Shown here: positions 42,192-51,022 of the stretch, in pieces
How the letters are laid out: the number at the start of each line of letters is the position of its first letter
How positions within the stretch are numbered: the stretch's first letter is position 1
Origin: Ruminococcus sp.
GTDB lineage: Bacteria; Bacillota; Clostridia; Oscillospirales; Ruminococcaceae
DNA length: 64,000 nt
NCBI GenBank assembly: GCA_017624895.1
Contig: JAGAMB010000005.1
Coordinates: 1 to 64,000, forward strand
Direction: 5' to 3'
Position numbers and translations under genes: made by a program
The notes under the pieces: model-generated
The model's input: only the letters and a program-made list of their open reading frames with translations
Told to the model about the DNA's origin: nothing
Databases searched by the model: none

Positions 42192-43475
42192 TTATAATAA
42201 TTCATAAATTCTTCCCGCGCAGACCTTGACAATACCTGCAATTTCAAGCTCTGTCAGCTCTGTCATAAGCTCCGCGGAGTCTACCCCAAGCTCAGAGCAT
42301 ATTATATCTGCGTGAAGTCTGCCCTCTCTGTCGAGAAGCTCTAAGATTCCCCTCTGTATTCCCTCGTATTCATCGAAAACATTATCCATATCATCGGATA
42401 TATTTTCAACATCGTCAAATATATCTTCTTCCGCGTCCTCGTCAGACTCATCTTCTGCGTAGGATGTGCTGTTTTTCTGCTTTTTAGCTGCCAATGAAGC
42501 ACCTATACTGAACAACGGACGTCTGTCCACCGAACCTGAATAAATATGTTCGCCCGTAATATAAGCATATGCATCGGATTTTACCTCCGCATCAGCGGAA
42601 GAACCAATTCTAAAAAAATCGGTTATGTCCTCCCATCTGGTAACAGGAACTGCACCCTCTTTCATAAGGAGGATATTTCCGCTGTAGGAATGGCTGAAAA
42701 TATCCGCAGGAGGAAGCACAAAAATTTCGCGTCCCTGTTCAGCCGCAAGCCTTGCAGTAATAAGGGAGCCTGAGGTTTCCGATGCCTCAAAAACAATTGT
42801 CGCCCTGCCGATAGCAGAAAGTATTCTGTTTCTCTTTGGGAAGCTTCCCCGTGACGGCTTTGATCCCGGAGGATATTCGGATATAAAAACGCCGCCTGAT
42901 TCAATTATTTTATCTCTGAATTTTACGTTTTCCTTAGGATAATCAACATCAACACCGCAGCCAAGAACGCATATAGTGGGATATCCGGCATCAGCAGCCG
43001 CAAGATGTGAGGTTATATCAATTCCAAGGGCAAATCCGCTTACTATGACATATCCTCTTTTTGCAAGCTCGGAGCATATTCTTCCGCAGACTGAAATACT
43101 GTAATTCCCAGCCCGTCTTGTGCCAACGCTTGTTATGGTTTTTGTCCCTGTAAGGCAGGCAGTATTGCCCTTACAGAAAAGCACAGGAGGAGGATCAGGG
43201 ATAAAGCGGAGCTGATTCGGATAATCGGAATCTGTATATGAGATTATGGAAATACCGCGTTTTTCACATTCCGCAATAAGCTCCTCTGCATTTTTCAGGT
43301 TATACGATTTTATATTGTGAATTTCTTTTTCTGTAAGACCGGCAGCTTCACCCGTTGAAAGAAGTTCGCAGCAGACCTCCTCGACAGTTTCAAAAATGCT
43401 CATAAACTGCCATAATCTGAAGGTACCGCCGCCGAACACCATGCTAAGCCATACCCAATATTTTTTATCCTTCAT
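42192..43475 (-). CDS. dprA: DNA-processing protein DprA
   Basis: 427 residues from ATG 43475, overlapping the methylase stop codon. The Rossmann-like core has VGTRRAGNYS, VSGFALGIDITSHLAA, VLGCGVDVDYP and FPKRNRILSAI. After it comes an acidic insert (about 340-375; DESDEDAEEDIFDD) and a C-terminal winged helix. Known: loads RecA on incoming ssDNA in transformation. The acidic insert is longer than usual. Competence of this organism is not shown by it. Confidence 0.93.
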   Translation of the reverse strand: MKDKKYWVWLSMVFGGGTFRLWQFMSIFETVEEVCCELLSTGEAAGLTEKEIHNIKSYNLKNAEELIAECEKRGISIISYTDSDYPNQLRFIPDPPPVLFCKGNTACLTGTKTITSVGTRRAGNYSISVCGRICSELAKRGYVIVSGFALGIDITSHLAAADAGYPTICVLGCGVDVDYPKENVKFRDKIIESGGVFISEYPPGSKPSRGSFPKRNRILSAIGRATIVFEASETSGSLITARLAAEQGREIFVLPPADIFSHSYSGNILLMKEGAVPVTRWEDITDFFRIGSSADAEVKSDAYAYITGEHIYSGSVDRRPLFSIGASLAAKKQKNSTSYAEDESDEDAEEDIFDDVENISDDMDNVFDEYEGIQRGILELLDREGRLHADIICSELGVDSAELMTELTELEIAGIVKVCAGRIYELL

Positions 43476-44269
43476 TTTTTCAACTCCCACATTAGAATAC
43501 CTGCCGCCATGGCAGCATTGAGAGAATTTATAGTGCCGTTCATAGGGATTATAACGCGTCTGCTGCATTTCATTGCTATTTCACGGGGAAGTCCGCTTCC
43601 CTCGTTGCCGATGAAAACAGCCTGTCTGCCCTCAAAGGATATGTCTGTAACTTTTTCCGCATCTGCGTCAATCACGGCAGCAGAAGTACATATACCGCCA
43701 TTTTCAAGCATATCAAAAAGAGCGTCCGAATCGTTTTCTATATATATATTCATACGGAAAACAGAACCCATAGTTGCGCGGATAACCTTAGGGCTGTACA
43801 GATCACAGCTGCCCGAAAGTATAACTCCGTCAATACCGAGAGCGTCAGCTGTACGAATAATCATTCCCACATTGCCCGGATCCTGCAAACCGTAAAGCAC
43901 GGCATATCTGCAATTATCATGAAAAACAGGTTTTCTCGCCGCAGGTATGGCGCATATTGCGAATACTCCCTGAGTTGTATCGGTCGATGCAATTCTATTG
44001 CCAAGTTCATTTGAAATAACAAGCGTTTTTGTATTTCTCAAATCAGCCTGTAATAGAGCTTCGCCGTACTTCTCATAGGCATTTTTGGTCATTATAAGAT
44101 GGGTTATACCGCTTTCCTCCCGGAGAGCGTCCTCTGTTATACGCAGCCCCTCCAACACGAATAAGCCGTACTGGAGCCTTTCTTTTTTCGAAGAAGAAAG
44201 CTTCTGATACAGCTTTATAACAGGATTGTCTTTAGATGTAATAATATTTTCCAATATTCCGAACCTCAT
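43472..44269 (-). CDS. TrmH/SpoU-family RNA 2'-O-methyltransferase
   Basis: 265 residues. Knot motifs are GLQDPGNVGMIIRTADALGI, IGNEGSGLP and IPMNGTINSLNAAMAAGILM. The N-terminal substrate-binding domain (about 1-95) resembles rRNA methylases near rplT. A TTG five codons in also has a GAGG upstream. Target RNA unknown. Confidence 0.9.
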   Translation of the reverse strand: MRFGILENIITSKDNPVIKLYQKLSSSKKERLQYGLFVLEGLRITEDALREESGITHLIMTKNAYEKYGEALLQADLRNTKTLVISNELGNRIASTDTTQGVFAICAIPAARKPVFHDNCRYAVLYGLQDPGNVGMIIRTADALGIDGVILSGSCDLYSPKVIRATMGSVFRMNIYIENDSDALFDMLENGGICTSAAVIDADAEKVTDISFEGRQAVFIGNEGSGLPREIAMKCSRRVIIPMNGTINSLNAAMAAGILMWELKK

Positions 44270-44281
44270 ATACTATGTACA

Positions 44282-44317
44282 ACAAAACACGCTCTTATTT
44301 ATGTAAGGAGCGTGTTG
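44282..44317 (-). terminator. Terminator of the infC-rpmI-rplT operon
   Basis: AACACGCTC and GAGCGTGTT form a stem followed on the minus strand by TTGTT, directly after rplT. Confidence 0.8.
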
Positions 44318-44331
44318 TCGTACAAATGTGA

Positions 44332-44685
44332 TTAAAGAGCTGCCTTAGCCTTCTCAACGATTGCAGCAAAACCTGCAGCGTCATTGATAGCGATCTCAGA
44401 GAGCATCTTTCTGTTAAGTGTGATGCCAGCCTTCTTGCAGCCGTTCATAAATGTTGAATAGTTCATACCATTCATCTTAGCAGCAGCTGAAATTCTTGCG
44501 ATCCAGAGCTGTCTGAAAGTTCTCTTCTTGAGCTTTCTGCCGACATAAGCATAGTTGCCTGACTTCATTACAGCCTGCTTAGCCATCTTGAAGTGCTTGC
44601 TCTTTGCGCCCCAGTAGCCCTTAGCGAGCTTTAATGTCTTGTTTCTTCTCTTACGAGTCATCATTGCACCTTTAATACGTGCCAT
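44332..44685 (-). CDS. rplT: 50S ribosomal protein L20
   Basis: 117 residues, full length. Begins [20 protein letters not shown] and holds [11 protein letters not shown] and [13 protein letters not shown]. It binds 23S rRNA early in 50S assembly and usually represses its own operon by binding the leader. Confidence 0.97.
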   Translation of the reverse strand: MARIKGAMMTRKRRNKTLKLAKGYWGAKSKHFKMAKQAVMKSGNYAYVGRKLKKRTFRQLWIARISAAAKMNGMNYSTFMNGCKKAGITLNRKMLSEIAINDAAGFAAIVEKAKAAL

Positions 44686-44744
44686 AATCTTATACCTCCG
44701 GAATTCTTAGTAATAAACGTTGTTGCGGGACTATTCCCCTCAGA

Positions 44745-44948
44745 TTACATATAAGGAACAAGCTGCTTGATTGTAGGAGCGTTAGCGCTGCCTGCAACGC
44801 CTGCGTTACGAGCAATTCTCTTACGCTTTGTATCCTTCTGTGTGAGTCTGTGTCTCTTGTTTGTGTGCTGGTACTTTACCTTGCCGTTTCCTGTAATCTT
44901 AAAACGCTTCTTTGCACCGGAATGAGTTTTAACCTTCACCTTTGCCAT
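44745..44948 (-). CDS. rpmI: 50S ribosomal protein L35
   Basis: 67 residues, starting [20 protein letters not shown], with [26 protein letters not shown]. It lies between infC and rplT as in most bacteria. Confidence 0.97.
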   Translation of the reverse strand: MAKVKVKTHSGAKKRFKITGNGKVKYQHTNKRHRLTQKDTKRKRIARNAGVAGSANAPTIKQLVPYM

Positions 44949-44975
44949 TGAATATTCCTCCTTAATTAGAACTTA

Positions 44976-45491
44976 TCAGTTCTTCTTGGGACTTACAAAC
45001 ATAACCATGCTGCGTCCCTCCATTTTAGCCGGCTTGTCAACAGAACCTGCTGCGGAAACAGCCTCCTTGAAGCGATCAAGCAGCTCTGCACCGAGTTCAG
45101 GGTGAGCAATTGCTCTCTTACGGAATCTTACAGACACCTTGAGCTTGTCGCCTCCCTGAAGGAACTTGACAGCCTGGTTGACCTTTGTTTCAAAATCATG
45201 CGTGTCAATTGTGGAAAACATTCTTATTTCCTTGACAGCAACTGTTTTCTGGTTCTTCTTCGCTTCTTTTTCACGCTTGGACTGCTCAAAGCAGTATTTA
45301 CCGTAGTCCATAATACGACATACGGGCGGTGTAGCCTGCGGAGCTATCTTAACAAGGTCAAGATCCTTGTCGTAGGCTAATTTCTGGGCATCCCTGGCAG
45401 ACATTGTGCCAAGCTTCTTTCCTTCATCGTCGATAACGAGTATTTCCTTATCCCGAATATCTTCGTTAATCTGCAGTTCCTGTTTGCTAAT
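44976..45491 (-). CDS. infC: Translation initiation factor IF-3, probable AUU start
   Basis: 171 residues if translation begins at ATT 45491-45489: GGAGG lies eight bases upstream and the protein then starts MSKQELQINEDIRDKEILVI, the usual length. TTG 45497 is only three bases from the GGAGG, and no ATG fits. N domain with DYGKYCFEQ, linker KEAKKNQK, C domain with KEIRMFSTIDTHDFETK. IF-3 checks start codons, and an AUU start lets it limit its own synthesis, as known in E. coli. Confidence 0.93.
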   Translation of the reverse strand: MSKQELQINEDIRDKEILVIDDEGKKLGTMSARDAQKLAYDKDLDLVKIAPQATPPVCRIMDYGKYCFEQSKREKEAKKNQKTVAVKEIRMFSTIDTHDFETKVNQAVKFLQGGDKLKVSVRFRKRAIAHPELGAELLDRFKEAVSAAGSVDKPAKMEGRSMVMFVSPKKN

Positions 45492-45635
45492 GTTCAAGCA
45501 CCTCCGGACATAAAATAAGTGAGTGCAGAAATATCCACACTCACACAATACGCAATTATCTCCTTAAAGAGCTATAACATATTGACCGTTTAAGCTTAGC
45601 CTGACGGTGAGAACGGACTTGTTCTGCTTTCTTAC
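45492..45635 (-). ncRNA. Structured leader of infC-rpmI-rplT
   Basis: About 140 bases between the promoter and infC. AGAAC/GTTCT and GTGAGTG/CACTCAC hairpins are visible; the second is followed by TTATTTTATG and could act as an attenuator. Known: L20 or IF-3 leaders control this operon in Firmicutes. Which type this is cannot be decided by eye. Confidence 0.5.
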
Positions 45636-45641
45636 TCAAAT

Positions 45642-45670
45642 AGTATACACCATTTTTCTGAAATTGTCAA
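45642..45670 (-). promoter_or_regulatory. Promoter of infC operon
   Basis: TTGACA (45670-45665), 17-bp spacer, TATACT (45647-45642) on the minus strand. The -35 box overlaps the last codons of spoIIR. Confidence 0.85.
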
Positions 45671-46332
45671 GGGTTTACTTCTTTTTCATCATTCTGCACA
45701 GTATATTTATCTATCAGCGCTTTTATTTTGTCCCATACAGCAAATCTTACCTCATATTTTTCGGGATAATGAAGAATATCTTTCTCCTCAGCTGTAAAAA
45801 GCTCCTCTGCATCATCAGATTTTTCCACATCATCGGATTTTTCCTGCTCCTCACAGGCAGCAGGCAGACACAGCGGCGGATACATTACACACCACCAGTT
45901 TTTCCCCTGTGCAGAGCCAATCTTAACACGGAGCGCACGATACTCCCCTGCCGGCATCGTTATATCCTCATAAACACGCTCATCAAAAACAACGTCGGCA
46001 AGCTCAGCTGTGACGGGAAGGCAGCAGCCGTTTTCACGGAGGATATCCTCAGCCTTTTCCTCTATTTCATCAAGCCTTTCAGCAGCGATATCCTCAGCTT
46101 CTTCAAGTGAATCCGCATTCTCAAACAGCCCGGCTTCAAGAAGTCCGTCACGGACTTTAAGCTTTAAATTCTGGGCATATTCTGTATCGGAATCCGCAAG
46201 AATGTGAAGCCTAAGAACACTGCTTCTCAGACTGTCAAGGCGGCGTCCGTCACGTATTACTGCGAAGCCGTTGGATATAAGTATGGAAAGTATAAGACCT
46301 CCGCCTATAATAAAATTCATATGTTTTTTCAT
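45667..46332 (-). CDS. spoIIR: Stage II sporulation protein R
   Basis: 221 residues from ATG 46332 (GAGGTGA upstream). One N-terminal hydrophobic segment (about 6-26) directs export. SVLRLHILADSDTEYAQNLK, KLKVRDGLLEAG, PAGEYRALRVKIG and NWWCVMYPPLCLP are diagnostic SpoIIR motifs. Known: forespore signal that triggers SpoIIGA processing of pro-sigma-E in the mother cell. A Glu/Asp-rich insert (about 165-185) follows the Cys pair. Presence suggests sporulation ability or its recent loss. Confidence 0.92.
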   Translation of the reverse strand: MKKHMNFIIGGGLILSILISNGFAVIRDGRRLDSLRSSVLRLHILADSDTEYAQNLKLKVRDGLLEAGLFENADSLEEAEDIAAERLDEIEEKAEDILRENGCCLPVTAELADVVFDERVYEDITMPAGEYRALRVKIGSAQGKNWWCVMYPPLCLPAACEEQEKSDDVEKSDDAEELFTAEEKDILHYPEKYEVRFAVWDKIKALIDKYTVQNDEKEVNP

Positions 46333-46566
46333 AAAAATCACCTCGCAGTAAATATTGACCGCAATCATTAAGATATACACATAAAATTCCCCGCAGCTTC
46401 GCCGTCTTACGACAAAAAAAGCTGTCGCAGATGATGTTATGCTATCAATTTCTGCCGATATCTCACGAATTGCAGGATTTTCAGTAATAATTTTTGACTT
46501 TACGTGAAAAGGGCAATTATTTATAATATACATATAATATATTTATTTTCTTACAAGGAGAAAGCT

Positions 46567-47466
46567 ATGAAAAAATCATTTTTATCAGCCGCATTGTCTG
46601 CTATTGCCATATTTTCGGCATTTCCGCCCGCCACTTCATTTGCCGCAAAAAAAGAGGCAGGCTATGTCTATACAATTATAAACAACGAAGCTACAATCAC
46701 AGGCTTTGAAGGAGATCCCGTCTATATTGAGATACCCAAAACCATTGAGGGCTGCCGCGTAACCGAAATACGCGACAATTCATTCTATGAGTGCGGAAGT
46801 CTGAAACATATCACCCTCCCCGATACTATCGAAAAAATCGGACACCACGCATTTTATGCCTGTTATTCCCTTGAAAGCGTTACAATTCCCGAATCCGTGA
46901 AGGAAATCGGAATGGGCTGTTTCTGCGGCTGCGAAAGTCTTACCGCTGTATCGCTGTCGGACAATATAAGCCGCCTGCCGGATTCCTGTTTCAGAAGCTG
47001 CACCAGTCTTACCTCCTTTGATATCCCCGATAATATCACAGAAATAGGCGATTTCTGTTTCAGCGGCTGTACCGCCCTGACCGATATCTCTCTCAGCGAT
47101 AACCTAACAGCCATAGGTGACTGTTCCTTTTATATGTGCGGTCTGGAGGCGGTATATATACCTTCCGCAGTAGAGCAGCTCGGAGTATGCTCCGTAGGAT
47201 ATACCCCCACGGACGAAGGAGCCTCCCAGATTAACGGATTCACAATTCTGGGAAAGAAAAAATCAGCCGCCGCTGACTATGCCCGTGAAAATTCCCTGAC
47301 ATTTCAAAATGCCGACGATTTTGTTCACGCATTCGCTATCCAGCGGATAAACGGTCAGCAGGTATCCGTTCCCTCTGTTTTTTTGATTGCAATTGGTTTA
47401 TTAATTTTAATTTCAATTTGTTTAACTTTATTAAGAACCAAACGTTTCCGCAAAAAATTAAGGTGA
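46567..47466 (+). CDS. BspA-type leucine-rich repeat surface protein
   Basis: 299 residues from ATG 46567 (AAGGAG upstream). Signal peptide about 1-26 ending SFAA. From about 55 to 200 there are six LRR_5/BspA repeats of 23 residues (SLKHITLPDTIEKIGHHAFY, then SLESVTIPESVKEIGMGCF and further). A C-terminal TM helix (about 270-290) and basic tail KRFRKKLR anchor it. There is no LPXTG. Known relatives bind host or matrix proteins; the ligand here is unknown. It is divergent from spoIIR. Confidence 0.88.
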   Translation: MKKSFLSAALSAIAIFSAFPPATSFAAKKEAGYVYTIINNEATITGFEGDPVYIEIPKTIEGCRVTEIRDNSFYECGSLKHITLPDTIEKIGHHAFYACYSLESVTIPESVKEIGMGCFCGCESLTAVSLSDNISRLPDSCFRSCTSLTSFDIPDNITEIGDFCFSGCTALTDISLSDNLTAIGDCSFYMCGLEAVYIPSAVEQLGVCSVGYTPTDEGASQINGFTILGKKKSAAADYARENSLTFQNADDFVHAFAIQRINGQQVSVPSVFLIAIGLLILISICLTLLRTKRFRKKLR

Positions 47467-47728
47467 TTCCCCCAGAGCTTGCGCAGAAAAACGATGCCAA
47501 ATTTCGTGCAAAGCCGTCAGGTGGGCTTCGTTTAGTGCTGTCTTAACAAAAAGTTCGCAATAAATAACTTTTTTTCAAAAAAATCGCAATAAACCTATTG
47601 CATTTTACAAAAATATATGTTATTATAAATATACCGAATGTTGATTTATCTCATTTAATTATGAGGGATGTCATTAAAGGAAAAATTAAATGAGATTAAA
47701 AAAAGAAAAAATCATGGAGGTTTTAAGA
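47467..47728. other. Upstream region of the GH9 cellulase gene
   Basis: No gene. TTGCAT (about 47599) with TATTAT about 17 bases on is a weak promoter candidate. The sequence around 47495-47540 can form a hairpin but no known riboswitch is recognised. Confidence 0.35.
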
Positions 47729-50266
47729 ATGAAAACATTCAAGAAAATTGTTTCGGCAGCTATGTGCGCCGCTGTTGCTGTTTCTCAGCTCACAGCCTTT
47801 ACTCCTGCCGTAAACGCAGCAGAGGAGCTTGCAGATTCTCTTGCAAATGACTCAGGTCTTGATATCGACTATGCCCGTGCTTTGCAGTATTCCATTTACT
47901 TCTACGACGCTAATATGTGCGGAACCGAAGTAAACGAAAACAACCGCTATAAGTGGAGAGGCGACTGCCATACCTACGACGCAAAGGTTGAGCTTGTTGC
48001 AGGTATTTCAGATGATTTCGTAGGCACAAACCTTTCACAGTCCTTTATTGATAAGTACAAGGACGTCCTCGACCCCGACGGCGACGGCTGTGTTGACGTT
48101 GCAGGCGGTTTCCACGATGCAGGTGACCACGTTCAGTTCGGTATGCCCGAAAACTATTCCGCAGCAGCTCTCGGCTGGGGTTATTACGAATTCCGTGATT
48201 CCTACGTAAAGACAGGTCAGGATGACCATATTGAAACAATTCTCCGTTATTTCAACGATTACCTTATGAAATGTACATTCCGTGACGACAATGGTGATGT
48301 TATCGCTCATTGCTATCAGGTAGGTGATGGTGATATCGACCACGCTTACTGGAATTCCCCTGAAATTGACGAAATGGGCAGACCTGCTTTTTTCCTTACA
48401 CCGGATAAGCCGCAGATCGACTATACAACATCTGCTGCCGCTTCTCTCGCCCTCAACTACCTCAACTTCAAGGATACAGATCCCGAATATGCTGAAAAAT
48501 CCCTTGATTACGCAAAGGCTCTCTGGGATTTCAGCGTAACTGCTCTTGAAAAGCACGGCGCAGAAGCTGTTCTCAGCGATAACGCTGACGGCCCTAAAGG
48601 TTACTACCGTTCAGAAAAATGGGTAGACGATTTCTGCTGGGCAGCAGGCTGGCTCTTCCTTTGTACTGAGGACGTTTCATACCTCGAAGCCGGTGCTCCA
48701 TACTATGACTACTACGCTCCAAGCGGCTGGTGTTTCTGCTGGAATGACGTATGGAGCGGCGCAGCTTGCGTTTGGGCTCGTATCAATCAGGAATACCCCG
48801 AAGTTGACCTTATCAATATGCTGAGAAAGGCACAGGGTAAGAACGAATACGTATTCGAAAATATCTGGGAGCAGGTTCAGAAGTGCCTTCCTACATGGCA
48901 GGGACTTGAAACTCCTCAGGGTTACGCTTTCCTCAATCAGTGGGGTTCCGCACGTTACAATACAGCTATGCAGCTTATTGGTCTTGTTTATGATAAGTAC
49001 ACCAATAACGGTCAGCCCGGCGAATTTTCAAAGTGGGCACAGAAGCAGATGCACTACCTCATGGGCGAAAACGACCTTACATTTGAGGAAGCTGCCACAA
49101 CAGGCGGTCCCACACACGGAAGCAGAAGCCTTATCGTAGGATATAACGAAAATTCCGCTAAATTCCCACACCACAGAGCTGCTTCAGGTCTTACAAAGTG
49201 TGAAGATCCAGATGAACACAGATACGTTCTCTACGGCGCTCTCGCAGGAGGCCCCGGTTCATCAGATGAGCATAACGATGTGACATCCGACTGGATCGAC
49301 AACGAGGTTACAATCGACTATAACGCTGCATTCGTAGGCGCTTGCGCAGGACTTTACGAATACTTCGGCACAGAGGATATGCAGCCCACAAAGAACTTCC
49401 CACCCGATCCTAAGTTTATCGCAGGTGAAGGCGGCGGAAACAACTACTGGATCAATGCTTGTGGTATTGACGACCTCAATGCAGACGGCTGCGGAGTTAC
49501 TAAGGTTTCATTTATGGTAATGACTGACTCCATAAAGGGTTCAAAGGACATTTCTGTAAGATATTATTTCAACGCTTCCGAAATTTCAAATGTTGACAGC
49601 GTTAAGGCATCTGAGCTTTACGACCAGGCTGCTGTTGAGGCTGCTCCTGCCGACGGCGTTATCACAGGTATTCATAAGTATGACAAGCTTGCTGATACAT
49701 ATTATGTAGAAATCAAGTTTGACGATTACAAGATTGCAAACTCCGCTAAGAAGTATCAGTTCACAGTCGGTATGTACTATGGCGACAAGTGGGATCCTAC
49801 AAACGATACAAGCTATGAAGGTCTTAAAATCTTCACAGAGGACGATGCATTCTTCGGCACAGGCAATGAAGTAAAGGCAGAGGGTATCTGTATTTACGAC
49901 GGTGACGTTCACGTTGGCGGTATCGAGCCTGACGGTTCACTCCCCGAAGTTCCAGAGCCTACAGATCCTCCTGCAGAAGATCCCACCGAGAAGCCCTCAG
50001 AAAAGCCTTCAGAGAAGCCCACATCAAGCGATAATCCCGACAGCAACCGCGTAACTATGGCAGGTGACGCAAACTGTGACGATTCTGTAACAATGGCTGA
50101 TGCTGCAGCTATCTTCCAGAGTATCGGAAACGCTGACAAGTACGCACTTTCAAAGCAGGGCGGTATAAATGCTGATGTTGACGGCAAGGACGGCATAACA
50201 GCCTCCGATGCTCTTACAATCCAGAAATACACAGCAAAACTTATCACATCACTTCCTGTAGCATAA
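47729..50266 (+). CDS. Secreted GH9 endoglucanase with CBM3-like module and type I dockerin
   Basis: 845 residues from ATG 47729 (GGAGG upstream). Signal peptide about 1-31. GH9 catalytic domain about 45-575: AGGFHDAGDHVQFGMP with catalytic Asp pair (about 130 and 133), HHRAASG near the active-site His, and DNEVTIDYNAAFVGACAG with the acid Glu. A 35-residue insert with DPDGDG precedes DAGDH. Residues about 585-730 resemble CBM3. A Pro/Glu/Ser linker (EKPSEKPSEKP) leads to a dockerin with two calcium loops (DANCDDSVTMAD, DVDGKDGITASD). It cleaves cellulose and docks to a scaffoldin not in this window. Confidence 0.93.
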   Translation: MKTFKKIVSAAMCAAVAVSQLTAFTPAVNAAEELADSLANDSGLDIDYARALQYSIYFYDANMCGTEVNENNRYKWRGDCHTYDAKVELVAGISDDFVGTNLSQSFIDKYKDVLDPDGDGCVDVAGGFHDAGDHVQFGMPENYSAAALGWGYYEFRDSYVKTGQDDHIETILRYFNDYLMKCTFRDDNGDVIAHCYQVGDGDIDHAYWNSPEIDEMGRPAFFLTPDKPQIDYTTSAAASLALNYLNFKDTDPEYAEKSLDYAKALWDFSVTALEKHGAEAVLSDNADGPKGYYRSEKWVDDFCWAAGWLFLCTEDVSYLEAGAPYYDYYAPSGWCFCWNDVWSGAACVWARINQEYPEVDLINMLRKAQGKNEYVFENIWEQVQKCLPTWQGLETPQGYAFLNQWGSARYNTAMQLIGLVYDKYTNNGQPGEFSKWAQKQMHYLMGENDLTFEEAATTGGPTHGSRSLIVGYNENSAKFPHHRAASGLTKCEDPDEHRYVLYGALAGGPGSSDEHNDVTSDWIDNEVTIDYNAAFVGACAGLYEYFGTEDMQPTKNFPPDPKFIAGEGGGNNYWINACGIDDLNADGCGVTKVSFMVMTDSIKGSKDISVRYYFNASEISNVDSVKASELYDQAAVEAAPADGVITGIHKYDKLADTYYVEIKFDDYKIANSAKKYQFTVGMYYGDKWDPTNDTSYEGLKIFTEDDAFFGTGNEVKAEGICIYDGDVHVGGIEPDGSLPEVPEPTDPPAEDPTEKPSEKPSEKPTSSDNPDSNRVTMAGDANCDDSVTMADAAAIFQSIGNADKYALSKQGGINADVDGKDGITASDALTIQKYTAKLITSLPVA

Positions 50267-50273
50267 TATTAAG

Positions 50274-50299
50274 GGGACAGCTTCACGGCTGTCCCTTTT
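50274..50299 (+). terminator. Terminator of the GH9 gene
   Basis: GGGACAGC-TTCAC-GGCTGTCCC followed by TTTTAT. Confidence 0.9.
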
Positions 50300-50401
50300 A
50301 TGTATCCTGTTATACATATTTACCATATTCCAAAAAACAAACCGCCAAAAAAAATGCACTTTTATCATACACGCAATGGGTGATAAAATTTCAAAAAACC
50401 C

Positions 50402-50430
50402 TTGACAAAGGGAAAAATATGTGATATAAT
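50402..50430 (+). promoter_or_regulatory. Promoter of the rpmG-secE-nusG-rplK-rplA operon
   Basis: TTGACA (50402-50407) and TATAAT (50425-50430) with a 17-bp spacer, all consensus. Confidence 0.87.
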
Positions 50431-50436
50431 AAATTT

Positions 50437-50557
50437 ACCTCATCTGGGGTTATTTTTTATGTCCTGATTTTTTGGACGTGCTTTTACCCCGCCGAGGGAG
50501 GCAAACAACCTATCTCCGCCTAAAACGGAGGAAGTAATCTATTCAGGAGGTGCCGAT
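50437..50557 (+). ncRNA. Structured leader of rpmG
   Basis: About 120 bases. GGGGT pairs with ACCCC, enclosing GTCC/GGAC, and CTCCG-CCTAAAA-CGGAG follows near the RBS. This suggests a regulated leader. I do not recognise the family. Confidence 0.4.
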
Positions 50558-50707
50558 ATGAGAGTCAAAATTACATTGGCATGCACAGAGTGCAAGCAGC
50601 GTAATTACGTTTCCAAGAAGAACAAAAAGAACGATCCCGACAGAATCGAAATGAAGAAGCATTGCAAATTCTGCCGCAAGCACACTCTTCACAAGGAAAC
50701 AAAGTAA
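50558..50707 (+). CDS. rpmG: 50S ribosomal protein L33
   Basis: 49 residues, [20 protein letters not shown] onwards, with two CxxC pairs (CTEC and CKFC), so it is the zinc-binding form. RBS AGGAGG. First gene of the secE-nusG operon, as in many Firmicutes. Confidence 0.96.
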   Translation: MRVKITLACTECKQRNYVSKKNKKNDPDRIEMKKHCKFCRKHTLHKETK

Positions 50708-50724
50708 TCGGAGGGAGTATTTTT

Positions 50725-50994
50725 ATGGCTAAGAATAAAGAAAATACAGCTTCCGAAGTATCCGAGAAAAAGGATAAAAAGGAAAAAAAATCCGAAAAGA
50801 AGCAGCCTAACAAGGTTGCAAAATGGTTCAAGGATCTGAAAATTGAATTCAAGAAAGTCGTTTGGCCTACTAAGAAAACTGTAATCAATAATACAGGCAT
50901 TGTTCTTGCTGTTGTTGCTGCTGCAGCTGTTCTCGTTGGTCTGCTTGATACAGGCTTCCTTGGACTTATGCGTCTTATCTACGAACAGAAATGA
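50725..50994 (+). CDS. secE: Preprotein translocase subunit SecE
   Basis: 89 residues from ATG 50725 (GGAGG). A Lys/Glu-rich N terminus is followed by KVAKWFKDLKIEFKKVVWPT, the conserved amphipathic SecE helix, and one TM helix (about 60-80). It clamps SecY in the membrane. Confidence 0.95.
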   Translation: MAKNKENTASEVSEKKDKKEKKSEKKQPNKVAKWFKDLKIEFKKVVWPTKKTVINNTGIVLAVVAAAAVLVGLLDTGFLGLMRLIYEQK

Positions 50995-51022
50995 CCAATG
51001 GAAATCTGAAGGAGGATCAGTT

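Noticed and set aside
47480..47560. Cyclic-di-GMP riboswitch before the GH9 gene
   Set aside because: GCAAAGCC is present, but the rest of the GEMM core and tetraloop-receptor sequences are absent.
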